Made by a program: the position numbers and the translations under genes | Source of the DNA: Synechococcus sp. MU1617 | GTDB taxonomy: Bacteria > Cyanobacteriota > Cyanobacteriia > PCC-6307 > Cyanobiaceae | Assembly: GCF_020514235.1 (NCBI RefSeq) | Contig: NZ_VTLB01000001.1 | Coordinates: 620,001-684,000 of the forward strand | Direction of reading: 5' to 3' | Length of the DNA stretch: 64,000 nt | Shown here: positions 32,242 to 41,013 of the stretch, piece by piece | Layout: each line of letters starts with the position of its first letter | How positions within the stretch are numbered: the first letter of the stretch is position 1 | Notes under the pieces: generated by a model | What the model saw: only the letters and a program-made list of their open reading frames with translations | Databases searched by the model: none | What the model was told of the DNA's origin: nothing

Positions 32242-33590
32242 AGCTCGCCCCGCTGTTGTCTGCTGCCTGGCTGACCGTGATGGGACTGCCTGGCGCTGCG
32301 GAAGTGATTGAGCGTCAGCAGAGCGTTCGCCCCTTACCGGGAGCCCTCGACAGCGTGTTGATGGTGAACGACAACAACCCCGAACTGATTGATGACGACG
32401 GCATCCTGATCTCCACCTTTCCCGACGGGGAAGAGGCGTCAGTTCCGGTGGTACTCAACGGTCGCTTTGACCTGTTCAGCCACCACGTGTATGCCGGGGA
32501 TGCCGAAGGCAACCCCAGCTCAACCCTGTGGCTGGCGGTACTGGCGGCTCCGCTGGGGAACGCACCTGTGACCCTGCAGCTGATCTCGGGCAGCACCTCG
32601 CTTTCGCAGGCCACGGAGTCCGGCCAGACCCAGGCCCCCTTCTTGCCCTTGCCGAGCCTGATGCCAGAGACCACCGACGTAGTGGCGGCAGGACCCGGCA
32701 GCCGCGTTGCCGGAGATCTGTTGGCCGGTCGCAGCGCAGCGGAACTCGCCAAGCGCCGCTGGACCCTGGCTCCAGGCTCACCCACACAACTGCTGCTGTT
32801 ACCCATACCCGTGGCCGGTCTCGACCCCCTGCTCAACGGCCGCAACCTGCAACTGCGCTTCCACAGCTCCGGGCCGGTGGCGATGGCCACCCTGGCCGCC
32901 CATGGCAACGACGGGAATGCGCCAAGCGAGCAGCACTGGCTGCAGCTGCTGAAAGACCAGCGCATGAGCAGTAAGGAGCATCAACCCACCCCACGGGGCA
33001 GCAAGGGGAAAATCATTTATTCCCGGGTGAGCGGTGTTCAGATCGGCAGCAGCTGGCGGGCGCGCATCACCGACCCGGGCAGCTCGGTGCTTGCCGCACC
33101 CAAGGCCCCCATCTCCTGGCCGATCAGCAGCCTGGAGCGCGGAACCCTCGCCACCAACCAGGTGCAGACCGCTGAACTCAAGAGCTTTTATCCCGGCACC
33201 GCCTGGGCCGCCCATGGCAACTACGGGGTGGAATACGACCTCACCCTGCCGCTGAAGAACACCGGTTCAGCCGCGGTGACGCTGCAGTTGTCGCTGGATT
33301 CGCCCCTCAAAGGCAACAGCCAACCCTCTTTCCTGCGCTTCCGCGATGACCTCAATGGTCCGGTGATGTTCCGCGGCCCCGTGCAGACAACGGGTCTGGA
33401 GGATCCAGAGGGTGTTCCCAAGGGACGCCAGACCCAGCACCTGGTGCTGCGCCAGGGGCAGCAGGGGCCGTCCTTGGGACAGCTGATGCTCAAGCCAGGG
33501 GAAGCCAAGCAGGTGCGCGTTCGGCTGGTCTATCCCGCTGATGCCACGCCACCCCAGGTCATCACCGTGCAGCCTGTGAAACAATCCTGA
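32238..33590 (+). CDS. DUF3370 secreted protein
   Basis: 450 residues. A signal peptide (MKLAPLLSAAWLTVMGLPGA, cleavage near GAAE) is followed by an all-beta protein with RPLPGALDSVLMVNDNNPE and, in the second half, LERGTLATNQVQTAELKSFY and AAHGNYGVEYDLTLPLKNTG, which I recognise as the cyanobacterial DUF3370 family. The role is unknown; export to periplasm or surface is likely. The ATG overlaps the stop of the beta-lactamase-fold gene, suggesting the two envelope proteins are made together. Confidence 0.8.
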   Translation: MKLAPLLSAAWLTVMGLPGAAEVIERQQSVRPLPGALDSVLMVNDNNPELIDDDGILISTFPDGEEASVPVVLNGRFDLFSHHVYAGDAEGNPSSTLWLAVLAAPLGNAPVTLQLISGSTSLSQATESGQTQAPFLPLPSLMPETTDVVAAGPGSRVAGDLLAGRSAAELAKRRWTLAPGSPTQLLLLPIPVAGLDPLLNGRNLQLRFHSSGPVAMATLAAHGNDGNAPSEQHWLQLLKDQRMSSKEHQPTPRGSKGKIIYSRVSGVQIGSSWRARITDPGSSVLAAPKAPISWPISSLERGTLATNQVQTAELKSFYPGTAWAAHGNYGVEYDLTLPLKNTGSAAVTLQLSLDSPLKGNSQPSFLRFRDDLNGPVMFRGPVQTTGLEDPEGVPKGRQTQHLVLRQGQQGPSLGQLMLKPGEAKQVRVRLVYPADATPPQVITVQPVKQS

Positions 33591-33610
33591 GCACGCCAAG
33601 AGAATTGCTC

Positions 33611-34699
33611 GTGACTGCACCCCGGAAGCGCAGGGTCTTCCCCTTCACTGCAGTGATCGGTCAAGAGGAGATGAAGCTGGCCCTGCTTCTCAACGTGATC
33701 GATCCGCGCATCGGCGGCGTGATGATCATGGGGGACCGCGGCACCGGCAAATCCACCACGATCCGTGCCCTGGCCGATCTGCTGCCGGACATCGACGTTG
33801 TCGCCGGCGATCCCTACAACAGCTCTGCCAGCGATCCCGACCTGCAGAGCAGTGAGGTGCGCGAGCGGATGCAACAGGGGGAAAGCCTGAGTACCGAACC
33901 GCGGCAGGTGCCGATGGTGGACCTGCCCCTCGGTGCGACGGAAGACCGCCTTTGCGGCACCATCGACATTGAAAAAGCGCTGAGTGAAGGCGTGAGGGCC
34001 TTTGAGCCCGGCCTGCTGGCCAAAGCCAACCGCGGCCTGCTCTACGTGGATGAGGTGAACCTGCTCGACGACCACCTCGTCGACGTCCTCCTTGATTCAG
34101 CCGCCTCAGGCTGGAACACGGTGGAACGGGAAGGCATCTCCGTGCGCCACCCGGCGCGTTTCGTCTTGATCGGTTCCGGCAACCCCGAGGAAGGGGAACT
34201 CCGCCCCCAGCTGCTCGACCGTTTCGGCATGAGCGTGGAAGTGCGCACCGTGCGGAATCCAGAGCTGCGGGTGCAGGTGGTGGACCAGCGCACCGCCTTT
34301 GACAGCGATCCCGATGGCTTCAGCACCGCCGTGGAGGGTAATCAAAACGCCCTGCAACAACGGGTGGTGGAGGCCCAGCAACGCCTCGACCAGGTGAGCA
34401 TTGATGAGGATCTGCGCCTGCGCATCTCCGCCGTCTGCGGCGAGCTCGATGTGGATGGTCTGCGGGGTGACATCGTCACCAACCGTGCCGCCCGAGCCCT
34501 GGCCGCCTTTGAAGGGCGCACGGAAGTGAGCGAGGACGATGTGGCCCGCGTGGCCTCCTGCTGCCTGCGCCATCGCCTGCGTAAGGACCCCCTGGAGCAG
34601 GTGGATTCCGGCGACCGGGTGGTGAAGGTGTTCTGCAAGGTGTTCGAACGCAGCGAGAGCAGCGACCGCGCTGATTTCGAACTGGCCCTCGCCGCCTGA
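33611..34699 (+). CDS. chlI: Magnesium chelatase ATPase subunit I
   Basis: 362 residues from the GTG giving MTAPRKRRVFPFTAVIGQ; a TTG two codons earlier is possible. AAA+ features are Walker A MIMGDRGTGKSTTIRAL, Walker B RGLLYVDEVNLLDD and sensor/Arg-finger region GNPEEGELRPQLLDRFG. ChlI works with ChlD and ChlH to insert Mg into protoporphyrin IX, the committed step of chlorophyll synthesis. Length and motifs are standard. It is followed by ruvC after 18 bases on the same strand. Confidence 0.97.
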   Translation: MTAPRKRRVFPFTAVIGQEEMKLALLLNVIDPRIGGVMIMGDRGTGKSTTIRALADLLPDIDVVAGDPYNSSASDPDLQSSEVRERMQQGESLSTEPRQVPMVDLPLGATEDRLCGTIDIEKALSEGVRAFEPGLLAKANRGLLYVDEVNLLDDHLVDVLLDSAASGWNTVEREGISVRHPARFVLIGSGNPEEGELRPQLLDRFGMSVEVRTVRNPELRVQVVDQRTAFDSDPDGFSTAVEGNQNALQQRVVEAQQRLDQVSIDEDLRLRISAVCGELDVDGLRGDIVTNRAARALAAFEGRTEVSEDDVARVASCCLRHRLRKDPLEQVDSGDRVVKVFCKVFERSESSDRADFELALAA

Positions 34700-34717
34700 T
34701 CCCCCCACAATCAGCCC

Positions 34718-35182
34718 ATGCGGATCCTCGGCATCGACCCGGGCCTCGCCCGGGTGGGCTACGGGGTGATCGACATCCAGGACGGATGCCAGCGCATGCT
34801 CGATTGCGGCATCATCCAGACCGATTCCGGTCGCTCCGATGGTGATCGCATGGTGGAGATCGCTGGCGACCTGCGCCAGCTGATTCGGATCTGGCGACCG
34901 GAACTGGCGGCCGTGGAAAAGTTTTTCTTCTACCGATCCAGCAACACCATCAATGTGGTGCAAGCGCGCGGCGTGGTGGTGATGACCCTGGCCCGCTTCA
35001 AGATTCCGATGGTGGAGTTCCCTCCCATGCAGATCAAACTCGCCGTAGCGGGGTTCGGCCATGCCGATAAGGATGAAGTGCTGGAAGCGGTGATGCGGGA
35101 GTTGAACCTGGATGAACCGCCCCGACCGGATGATGCGGCCGATGCCCTCGCTGTGGCGTTGACGGCCTGGTTGCAGCGATGA
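34718..35182 (+). CDS. ruvC: Crossover junction endodeoxyribonuclease RuvC
   Basis: 154 residues. The RNase H-like catalytic acids are visible: the first Asp in [16 protein letters not shown], the Glu in [14 protein letters not shown], and the terminal Asps in [18 protein letters not shown]. RuvC resolves Holliday junctions with RuvAB. Its TGA overlaps the ATG of the next gene by four bases. Confidence 0.96.
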   Translation: MRILGIDPGLARVGYGVIDIQDGCQRMLDCGIIQTDSGRSDGDRMVEIAGDLRQLIRIWRPELAAVEKFFFYRSSNTINVVQARGVVVMTLARFKIPMVEFPPMQIKLAVAGFGHADKDEVLEAVMRELNLDEPPRPDDAADALAVALTAWLQR

Positions 35183-35727
35183 GCGCCAAGGCAACCCTGC
35201 GCCTTCACTACAGAGGGCAGCGCCATCTGGACGAGACAGCCACGCGGTCCATTCAGGACGCGGTGAGGGAGCTGATCGGGCGCTCCAACTGCGGCAACAG
35301 CCATCTGGGGATCTACTGGCCCCTGCCGGGGGAGGCGGATTTACGGCCGCTGCGGGATGGCCCCCATCCGCCGTTGGCCTTGCCAGTGGCCGATGGCAGC
35401 GGCGGACTCATCTACCGGAGCTGGGACCAAGACCCGCTTCAGCCCGATGGCTGCGGCATTCCCGCGCCTGCCGCGGGAGACGCCCTTGGGCCCGATCAGC
35501 TGGCGCTGCTGCTGGTACCGGCGCTGGCGGTGGATGGCGCTGGAATCCGCCTGGGCTACGGCGGTGGGTATTACGACCGACTCAGGGCTGATCCCGCCTG
35601 GGCTGCCGTGCCGGCCTGGGTGGTGCTGCCCTCAACCTGCCTTGCGGCCGAACCGTTGCCCCGAGAGTCCTGGGATGTTCCGTTTACCGGCTGGATCACG
35701 GAGCAGGGTGCTGGTCGGCCCGCCTGA
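35179..35727 (+). CDS. 5-formyltetrahydrofolate cyclo-ligase
   Basis: 182 residues. The signature [16 protein letters not shown] is the ATP- and folate-binding motif of the MTHFS/YgfA family, and [16 protein letters not shown] is the other conserved block. The enzyme returns 5-formyl-THF to the folate pool as 5,10-methenyl-THF, complementing FolD earlier in the window. The start ATG overlaps ruvC. Confidence 0.92.
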   Translation: MSAKATLRLHYRGQRHLDETATRSIQDAVRELIGRSNCGNSHLGIYWPLPGEADLRPLRDGPHPPLALPVADGSGGLIYRSWDQDPLQPDGCGIPAPAAGDALGPDQLALLLVPALAVDGAGIRLGYGGGYYDRLRADPAWAAVPAWVVLPSTCLAAEPLPRESWDVPFTGWITEQGAGRPA

Positions 35728-35738
35728 GGGGCCGCATC

Positions 35739-36182
35739 ATGGGCACCATTGATCGCCCTTCCATGCTGCGTCTGCTGGCTCCACTGGTTCTGCTCAGCTC
35801 GGTGCTGCACGGCGCAGTTCTCGCTCCCGCCAGGGCCCATCAGATCGAAAGCGCTTTGCACTATCTCGATGGCGACCTGCAATTGAGCAGCAGCTTTTCC
35901 AACGGTGAACCCACCCAAGGGGCCGTTGTTCGCCTGCTCAATGCCGATGGCACTCCAGGGCTGGAACTGGGCCGAACCGATACGGAGGGACGCTTGAGTA
36001 TCGATCTCAGCAGCGTGGGCAACGGCACCGTTGATCTCCAAGTGGACGGTGGTCCAGGCCACCGCGACTACCTCGAACTCCCCGTTCAAGATGGCGAAGT
36101 GAATCTGAACGAGGTGGTCGTGTTCCCCTTCAGCCTGGTGATGGTGGGGCTGCTGGTTAGCGTGCGACGTCGAAACGACTGA
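35739..36182 (+). CDS. Exported Ig-like protein with C-terminal membrane anchor
   Basis: 147 residues; an internal ATG at 35763 (MLRLLAPLVLLSSVLHGAVL) gives a cleaner signal peptide. The mature part is a small beta-sandwich-like domain (NADGTPGLELGRTDTEGRLS) resembling carboxypeptidase-regulatory or CbiL/CbiN-associated folds. A final transmembrane helix (VVVFPFSLVMVGLLVSV) ends in RRRND. The start HQIESALHYLDGDLQL suggests a metal-transport accessory by loose resemblance only. It lies between cyclo-ligase and sufE on the same strand with short gaps. Function unknown. Confidence 0.65.
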   Translation: MGTIDRPSMLRLLAPLVLLSSVLHGAVLAPARAHQIESALHYLDGDLQLSSSFSNGEPTQGAVVRLLNADGTPGLELGRTDTEGRLSIDLSSVGNGTVDLQVDGGPGHRDYLELPVQDGEVNLNEVVVFPFSLVMVGLLVSVRRRND

Positions 36183-36189
36183 GCCCCGC

Positions 36190-36612
36190 ATGGCCACCAG
36201 CACCGGCAGTGATGCCCTCGACCGGATGGTCGAGCGCTTGGGCGGCACCGCCGATCCAAAACGCCGCTACGAGTACGTGCTCTGGTTGGCCAAGAAGCTC
36301 GCTCCCATGCCGGCCGAGGAGCAGACCGACGACATCAAGGTGAAGGGATGTGTGTCGCAGGTGTTCGTGCGGGGTGCCCTCGATGAGGGGGTGATGCGCT
36401 GGCAGGGCGACTCCGATGCGCTGATCACCAAGGGACTGCTGGCGTTGTTGATCCAGGGGCTGGATGGATTGACGCCGGCCCAGGTGCAGGCGGTGGACCC
36501 GGCCTTCATTGCGGCAACAGGCCTGCAGGCCAGCCTGACGCCCTCCCGCGCCAATGGCTTCCTCAACATCCTCCTGGCCATGCAGGAGCAGGCACGTCAG
36601 TTGGGGAGCTGA
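36190..36612 (+). CDS. sufE: SufE cysteine-desulfuration protein
   Basis: 140 residues. The catalytic Cys lies in DIKVKGCVSQVFVRG, preceded by the RYEYVLWLAKKLAPMP helix, and SRANGFLNILLAMQEQA closes the domain. SufE accepts persulfide from SufS and passes it to SufBCD for Fe-S cluster assembly, needed for photosystem I and ferredoxins. It starts seven bases after the preceding gene and is single-domain with no BolA fusion. Confidence 0.93.
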   Translation: MATSTGSDALDRMVERLGGTADPKRRYEYVLWLAKKLAPMPAEEQTDDIKVKGCVSQVFVRGALDEGVMRWQGDSDALITKGLLALLIQGLDGLTPAQVQAVDPAFIAATGLQASLTPSRANGFLNILLAMQEQARQLGS

Positions 36613-36687
36613 TCAGAAGGAGAACCGAAGCAAAGTCACGTCAATACATAGAGTCGCTCGCAATCGTTCCAACACGGATCACAGGGG

Positions 36688-38007
36688 ATGGCAGGAAAGG
36701 TCGGCGTGGGTCTGCTGGGGCTGGGCACGGTTGGCGGTGGGGTGGCTTCAATCCTCCAGAACCCCAGCGAACGCCACCCGCTGGTGGGTGAGCTTGAGCT
36801 GATCCGTGTTGCCGTCCGCGATCTGAACCGTCCCCGGCCCGTGGCCTTGGACGAAAGCTTGCTGACCACCGATCCATCGGCGGTAATCCAGGACCCTGCG
36901 GTGGACGTGGTGGTGGAGGTAATCGGTGGTCTGGAGCCGGCCCGCAGCCTGATTCTCCAAGCGATTGCAGCCGGCAAATCCGTGGTGACCGCCAACAAAG
37001 CCGTGATCGCGCGCCACGGTCAGGAAATCGCTGAAGCCGCGGCCGCCGCCAGGGTTTATGTGCTGATCGAAGCTGCCGTTGGTGGCGGCATTCCCATCAT
37101 TGAGCCGCTGAAGCAGTCCCTGGGCGGCAACCGCATCAACCGCGTCAGCGGCATCATCAACGGCACCACCAACTACATCCTCACCCGCATGGCAGAGGAG
37201 GGAGCCGCCTATGACGCGGTGCTCAAGGATGCCCAGGAGCTGGGCTACGCCGAAGCCGATCCGGCAGCGGATGTGGACGGTCTTGATGCAGCCGACAAGA
37301 TCGCGATCCTGGCCACCCTGGCCTTCGGCGGCAGCGTGGATCGCTCCGCGGTTCCCACCGACGGCATCAGTGGCCTGCAGGGCGTGGATGTGGATTACGC
37401 CAACCAACTGGGCTACGGCGTGAAGCTGCTGGCCGTGGCCGAGCGAATGGCCGAACGCATGCCCAACAGTGACGATCCCCTGCCGCTCTCCCTGCGCGTG
37501 CAGCCCACGCTGGTTCCCAAGGACCACCCCCTGGCGGGCGTGAACGGCGTCAACAACGCCATCCTTGTAGAAGGAGACCCAATCGGCCGGGTGATGTTTT
37601 ATGGGCCAGGTGCTGGTGCTGGACCAACGGCCTCTGCGGTGGTGGCCGACATCCTCAACATCGCCGGTATCCGTAAGGCCAGTGACGGGCCTGGAAAAGT
37701 GGATCCCCTCTTAGCAGCAAGCAGCTGGCGGCCTTGCTCCCTCGTCGACTCAGGCGACATTCGCCAACGCCACTATGTGCGTTTCAAGACAAAAGACGCG
37801 CCGGGCGTGATTGGCAACGTTGGCGGCTGCTTCGGCCAACGCAATGTCTCCATCCAGTCGATCGTGCAATTCAACGCCAGCGATGCCGGTGCCGAGATCG
37901 TTGTGATCACCCATGAAGTGAGCCAACGCCAGATGAATGAAGCCCTCGAAGCGATCCAGGCCTTGCCGGAAGTTTCGGGCCTGGCCGCTCACCTCGGCTG
38001 CCTCTGA
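36688..38007 (+). CDS. hom: Homoserine dehydrogenase
   Basis: 439 residues. N-terminal NAD(P) site VGVGLLGLGTVGGGVASIL, catalytic domain SGIINGTTNYILTRMAEEG and GYAEADPAADVDGLDAADK, and a C-terminal ACT domain (GVIGNVGGCFGQRNVSIQSI) for threonine feedback. It converts aspartate semialdehyde to homoserine for Thr and Met. There is no aspartokinase fusion. A gap of about 75 bases separates it from sufE. Confidence 0.96.
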   Translation: MAGKVGVGLLGLGTVGGGVASILQNPSERHPLVGELELIRVAVRDLNRPRPVALDESLLTTDPSAVIQDPAVDVVVEVIGGLEPARSLILQAIAAGKSVVTANKAVIARHGQEIAEAAAAARVYVLIEAAVGGGIPIIEPLKQSLGGNRINRVSGIINGTTNYILTRMAEEGAAYDAVLKDAQELGYAEADPAADVDGLDAADKIAILATLAFGGSVDRSAVPTDGISGLQGVDVDYANQLGYGVKLLAVAERMAERMPNSDDPLPLSLRVQPTLVPKDHPLAGVNGVNNAILVEGDPIGRVMFYGPGAGAGPTASAVVADILNIAGIRKASDGPGKVDPLLAASSWRPCSLVDSGDIRQRHYVRFKTKDAPGVIGNVGGCFGQRNVSIQSIVQFNASDAGAEIVVITHEVSQRQMNEALEAIQALPEVSGLAAHLGCL

Positions 38008-38171
38008 GGAGTCCGCCAGTGCTGGCGCCCGTGCCCGGGCATGCGTCAGAGTGTCAAGAACTTTCACTGCACAGGTCTGAATTCTCAGATGTGTGCTCGA
38101 AACGGTTCATGCAGAACCTCACTCGATCGAAACCGGGTCAAGGCTGTTCCCTAGACGAGGGGTTCAGTCCG

Positions 38172-38345
38172 ATGTCTGTTCACCAGGGAGATTGCGTCAA
38201 CCTCGACAGTGACGACGACACCTATCAGGTAATCGGTGTGGATGGCGACCACGACCGCTGCTGGGTGCGCCGCTGGCCTCTGCAGAGCAACGAGGGATCA
38301 CCAGTGTTCGAAATCTCTCTAGAGAGGATTCGCCAGGTCGCTTAA
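38172..38345 (+). CDS. Small conserved-looking hypothetical protein
   Basis: 57 residues from the ATG giving MSVHQGDCVNLDSDDDTYQV. The compact beta-rich sequence with CWVRRWPLQSNEG and EISLERIRQVA resembles small SH3-like cyanobacterial proteins, but no family is assigned. An open frame extends upstream with other ATGs, yet that part looks non-coding. The 160 bases before it hold only a pair of short GC hairpins near 38014-38040 just after hom, possibly its terminator. Confidence 0.6.
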   Translation: MSVHQGDCVNLDSDDDTYQVIGVDGDHDRCWVRRWPLQSNEGSPVFEISLERIRQVA

Positions 38346-38386
38346 CTCCCTGTTGAATGGGCCGATCTGTTGATGGTTGAGGCCCG

Positions 38387-39994
38387 TTGAAGCGCATCGA
38401 TCGCCCCACGAGATGGACGTTCGCTGGCGCACTGATGGCCCTCGCCCTGGCCTTCACCCAGGTGGGGTGCCAGGCACCGCCCCCCACCAGCCGCATCACA
38501 GTGGCCTCAGCAGGGCGGATCAGCTCCCTGGATCCAGCCCAGGCCAGCACCCTCAGCGCCATACAGCTGATCAGCGCCCTAGGGGACCCGCTGTATCGCC
38601 TTAAGCGGGATGGCTCGCTGGAACCCAGGCTGGCGGCATCGGCTCCTTTTCTGAGTGATGCCGGCCGCACCGTCACGATTTCCCTGCGCACCGATGTGCT
38701 TTTCCACGACGGAACGCCGTTTAACGCGGCAGCCATGGCCTTTAGCCTTCGGCGCTTCCTCAGCATCGGGACCCTCAGCTATGTGGTGGGTGATCGCATC
38801 GCTTCGGTGGAGGAAGCCGACACCCACACCCTGCGGCTGCGCCTCAGTCGCCCCTCTACATCCCTGCAGGGCCTGCTGACGTCGATCAACCTCACCCCCA
38901 TTTCACCGACGGCCTACAGCAACCACCAAGACCGCTTTCTGCACGAACGCTTTGTTGGAACAGGCCCTTACAAGCTGACCCGCTTCAGCGAACATCAGCA
39001 ACGCTTGGAGCCCTTTGCCCAGTACTGGGGTGAAGCACCACGCAACGACGGCCTCGATCTGATCACACTGAGCAACTCCACGGCGCTGTATGGGGCTTTG
39101 CGCAGTGGCGAGGTGGATCTGCTGCTCTCCGCCTCGATCGATGAAGACCAGCGCCACACCCTGCATGAACGGGCGATCGCGGGGGATCTGCACGAGTCGG
39201 TGGGTCCAGCAATGGAGATCGGCTACATCACCCTGCTGAGCAACCAGAAGCCGTTCCAAGACCCCAACCTCAGGCGTGCCCTGGCCGTCAGTCTCAATCG
39301 AAAGGAGATCAGTGAACGGGTGAGCTACGGGCTGCGCCGTCCGTTGCGGGCGTTGGTGCCTCCCAGCCTTGCTGGCGGCGCGATGCCCCCCTGGCCCGAA
39401 CACAACCCCGAGCAGGCCCGCGAGCTGCTCCAGGCAGCGGGCTACTGCAACAGCAGCCCGTTGCGCTTTCCGCTCACCTTCCGCTCCAACGTGCCCGCCG
39501 ACAAACTGCTGGCCCTCACCTGGCAGGCCCAGGTGCAACGGGACCTGTCCGACTGCCTTGTGTTGGATCTGGATGGCGTCGAATCCACAACCATCTACCG
39601 CCAGCTGGGGGAGGGGGCCTTCAAGGCCGTGATGCTGGATTGGCGCGGCAGCTACCCCGATCCGGAGGCCTATCTGACGCCGCTATTGAGCTGCACCTCA
39701 GTGGAGGGCGACACCTGCGTTGATGGAGAAGCAGCGATCAGCGGCAGCTTCTGGAGTGCCCCCGGATTGGAGAAAGCCCTGCTGGAATCCGACACGCTGA
39801 CGGGCGATGCCCGCCGCACCGCCCTGGATCGTGTGGACCATCTCTCTGCCGATGGTGCCGCCTACATCCCCGTCTGGCTGGATTCACCTCGGGCCTGGGC
39901 CCAGCTGAACCTCAACCCTCCACAATTTGATGGCAGTGGTCAGTTGATACTCGCTGAACTGGAGCGCCGCCACGAAGGAGCGACGAACAACTGA
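38387..39994 (+). CDS. ABC transporter peptide-type substrate-binding lipoprotein
   Basis: 535 residues, start TTG. Lipoprotein signal with lipobox TQVGC at about residue 28, then an SBP family 5 protein: SLDPAQASTLSAIQLISALG, VLFHDGTPFNAAAMAFSLRR, GTGPYKLTRF and DPNLRRALAVSLNRKEISE. It captures peptides, nickel or a related solute in the periplasm for the permease that starts at its stop codon. Substrate cannot be read; two Cys pairs late in the sequence (LLSCTSVEGDTCVDG) may stabilise it. Confidence 0.88.
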   Translation: MKRIDRPTRWTFAGALMALALAFTQVGCQAPPPTSRITVASAGRISSLDPAQASTLSAIQLISALGDPLYRLKRDGSLEPRLAASAPFLSDAGRTVTISLRTDVLFHDGTPFNAAAMAFSLRRFLSIGTLSYVVGDRIASVEEADTHTLRLRLSRPSTSLQGLLTSINLTPISPTAYSNHQDRFLHERFVGTGPYKLTRFSEHQQRLEPFAQYWGEAPRNDGLDLITLSNSTALYGALRSGEVDLLLSASIDEDQRHTLHERAIAGDLHESVGPAMEIGYITLLSNQKPFQDPNLRRALAVSLNRKEISERVSYGLRRPLRALVPPSLAGGAMPPWPEHNPEQARELLQAAGYCNSSPLRFPLTFRSNVPADKLLALTWQAQVQRDLSDCLVLDLDGVESTTIYRQLGEGAFKAVMLDWRGSYPDPEAYLTPLLSCTSVEGDTCVDGEAAISGSFWSAPGLEKALLESDTLTGDARRTALDRVDHLSADGAAYIPVWLDSPRAWAQLNLNPPQFDGSGQLILAELERRHEGATNN

Positions 39995-41013
39995 TGGGAC
40001 GCGCCCGAGACCTCGCGCGCTACAGCGCCACCCGCCTCGCCCTGGCGCCATTGATGTTGTGGCTGATCGCCAGCCTGGTGTTCCTGTTACTGCGCGTTGC
40101 CCCAGGGGATCCTGTGGATGCGGTGCTCGGCAGCCGGGCCCCCGCTGCCGCCAAAGCCGCCATGCGCGCTCGGCTGGGCCTGGATCAGTCGTTGCTCGAC
40201 CAATACCTCAGTTATCTCAACGGCTTGATCCACGGCGATCTGGGGCAAGCCCTGATCAACCAAGAGCCGGTTCGAACGATCATCGGCAAAACCCTGCCTG
40301 CCAGCTTGGAGCTGAGCGTCATCGCCCTGGTTGTTGCCGCTGTGGTCGGGCTAAGCATTGGCTTCAGCGGCATCGCACGGCCCGAGGGAAAGATTGACCT
40401 CGGAGGTCGCCTCTACGGATTGGGCACCTATGCCCTGCCGCCCTTCTGGGTGGCGATGCTGGTGCAGCTGGTGTTCGCCGTCAGCCTGGGCTGGTTGCCT
40501 GTGGGCGGGCGATTCCCCCCCAGCCTTCTCCCCCCCGAGGGCAGCGGATTTTTCCTTCTGGACAGCGCTCTTCAGAACAACTGGGCCGCCTTCCGAGGCA
40601 CCGTGCGTCACCTGATCCTGCCCGCAGGAACCCTGGCCCTGCTGCTAAGTGGCACCTTCACAACAGCTCTGCGACTCAACCTGCGACGCACCCTGCGCGG
40701 CGATTACGTGGAAGCGGCACGCAGCCGCGGCCTGAGTGAGCGCCAGGTGATCCTTCGCCACGGACTGCCCAATGCCTTGCTGCCGGTGCTCACCATCGCT
40801 GGCATCACCGTGGCCTCCTTGATCGGTGGGGCCCTGCTGATCGAGGTCACCTTTTCCTGGCCAGGCATCGCCCTGCGGCTACAGGAAGCCATCAATCAAA
40901 GGGACTACCCCGTCGTTCAGGGGATCGTGGTGGTAATCGCCGCCTTGGTGGTGCTGGTGAGTGTTGCCGTTGACTTGCTGGTGGCCGCCCTCGATCCGCG
41001 GGTGCGCTACTGA
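39994..41013 (+). CDS. ABC transporter permease (DppB/OppB type)
   Basis: 339 residues, about six transmembrane helices. The N-terminal LMLWLIASLVFLLLRVAPGDP is typical of DppB, as are MRARLGLDQSLLDQYLSYL and the EAA-loop DYVEAARSRGLSERQVILRH. It overlaps the binding-protein stop by one base (TGATG). No second permease or ATPase gene is adjacent, so the importer is completed elsewhere. Its 3' end overlaps the convergent hydrolase gene by seven bases. Confidence 0.9.
   Translation: MGRARDLARYSATRLALAPLMLWLIASLVFLLLRVAPGDPVDAVLGSRAPAAAKAAMRARLGLDQSLLDQYLSYLNGLIHGDLGQALINQEPVRTIIGKTLPASLELSVIALVVAAVVGLSIGFSGIARPEGKIDLGGRLYGLGTYALPPFWVAMLVQLVFAVSLGWLPVGGRFPPSLLPPEGSGFFLLDSALQNNWAAFRGTVRHLILPAGTLALLLSGTFTTALRLNLRRTLRGDYVEAARSRGLSERQVILRHGLPNALLPVLTIAGITVASLIGGALLIEVTFSWPGIALRLQEAINQRDYPVVQGIVVVIAALVVLVSVAVDLLVAALDPRVRY

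Noticed and set aside
34106-35194. 362-codon frame antisense to chlI and ruvC
   Set aside because: It spans two well-identified genes on the other strand; composition is that of a reverse-strand shadow.
38014-38040. Strong terminator after hom
   Set aside because: CGCCAG-TG-CTGGCG and GCCCGGGC are short, with minimal loops and no T run; mentioned only as weak possibility.
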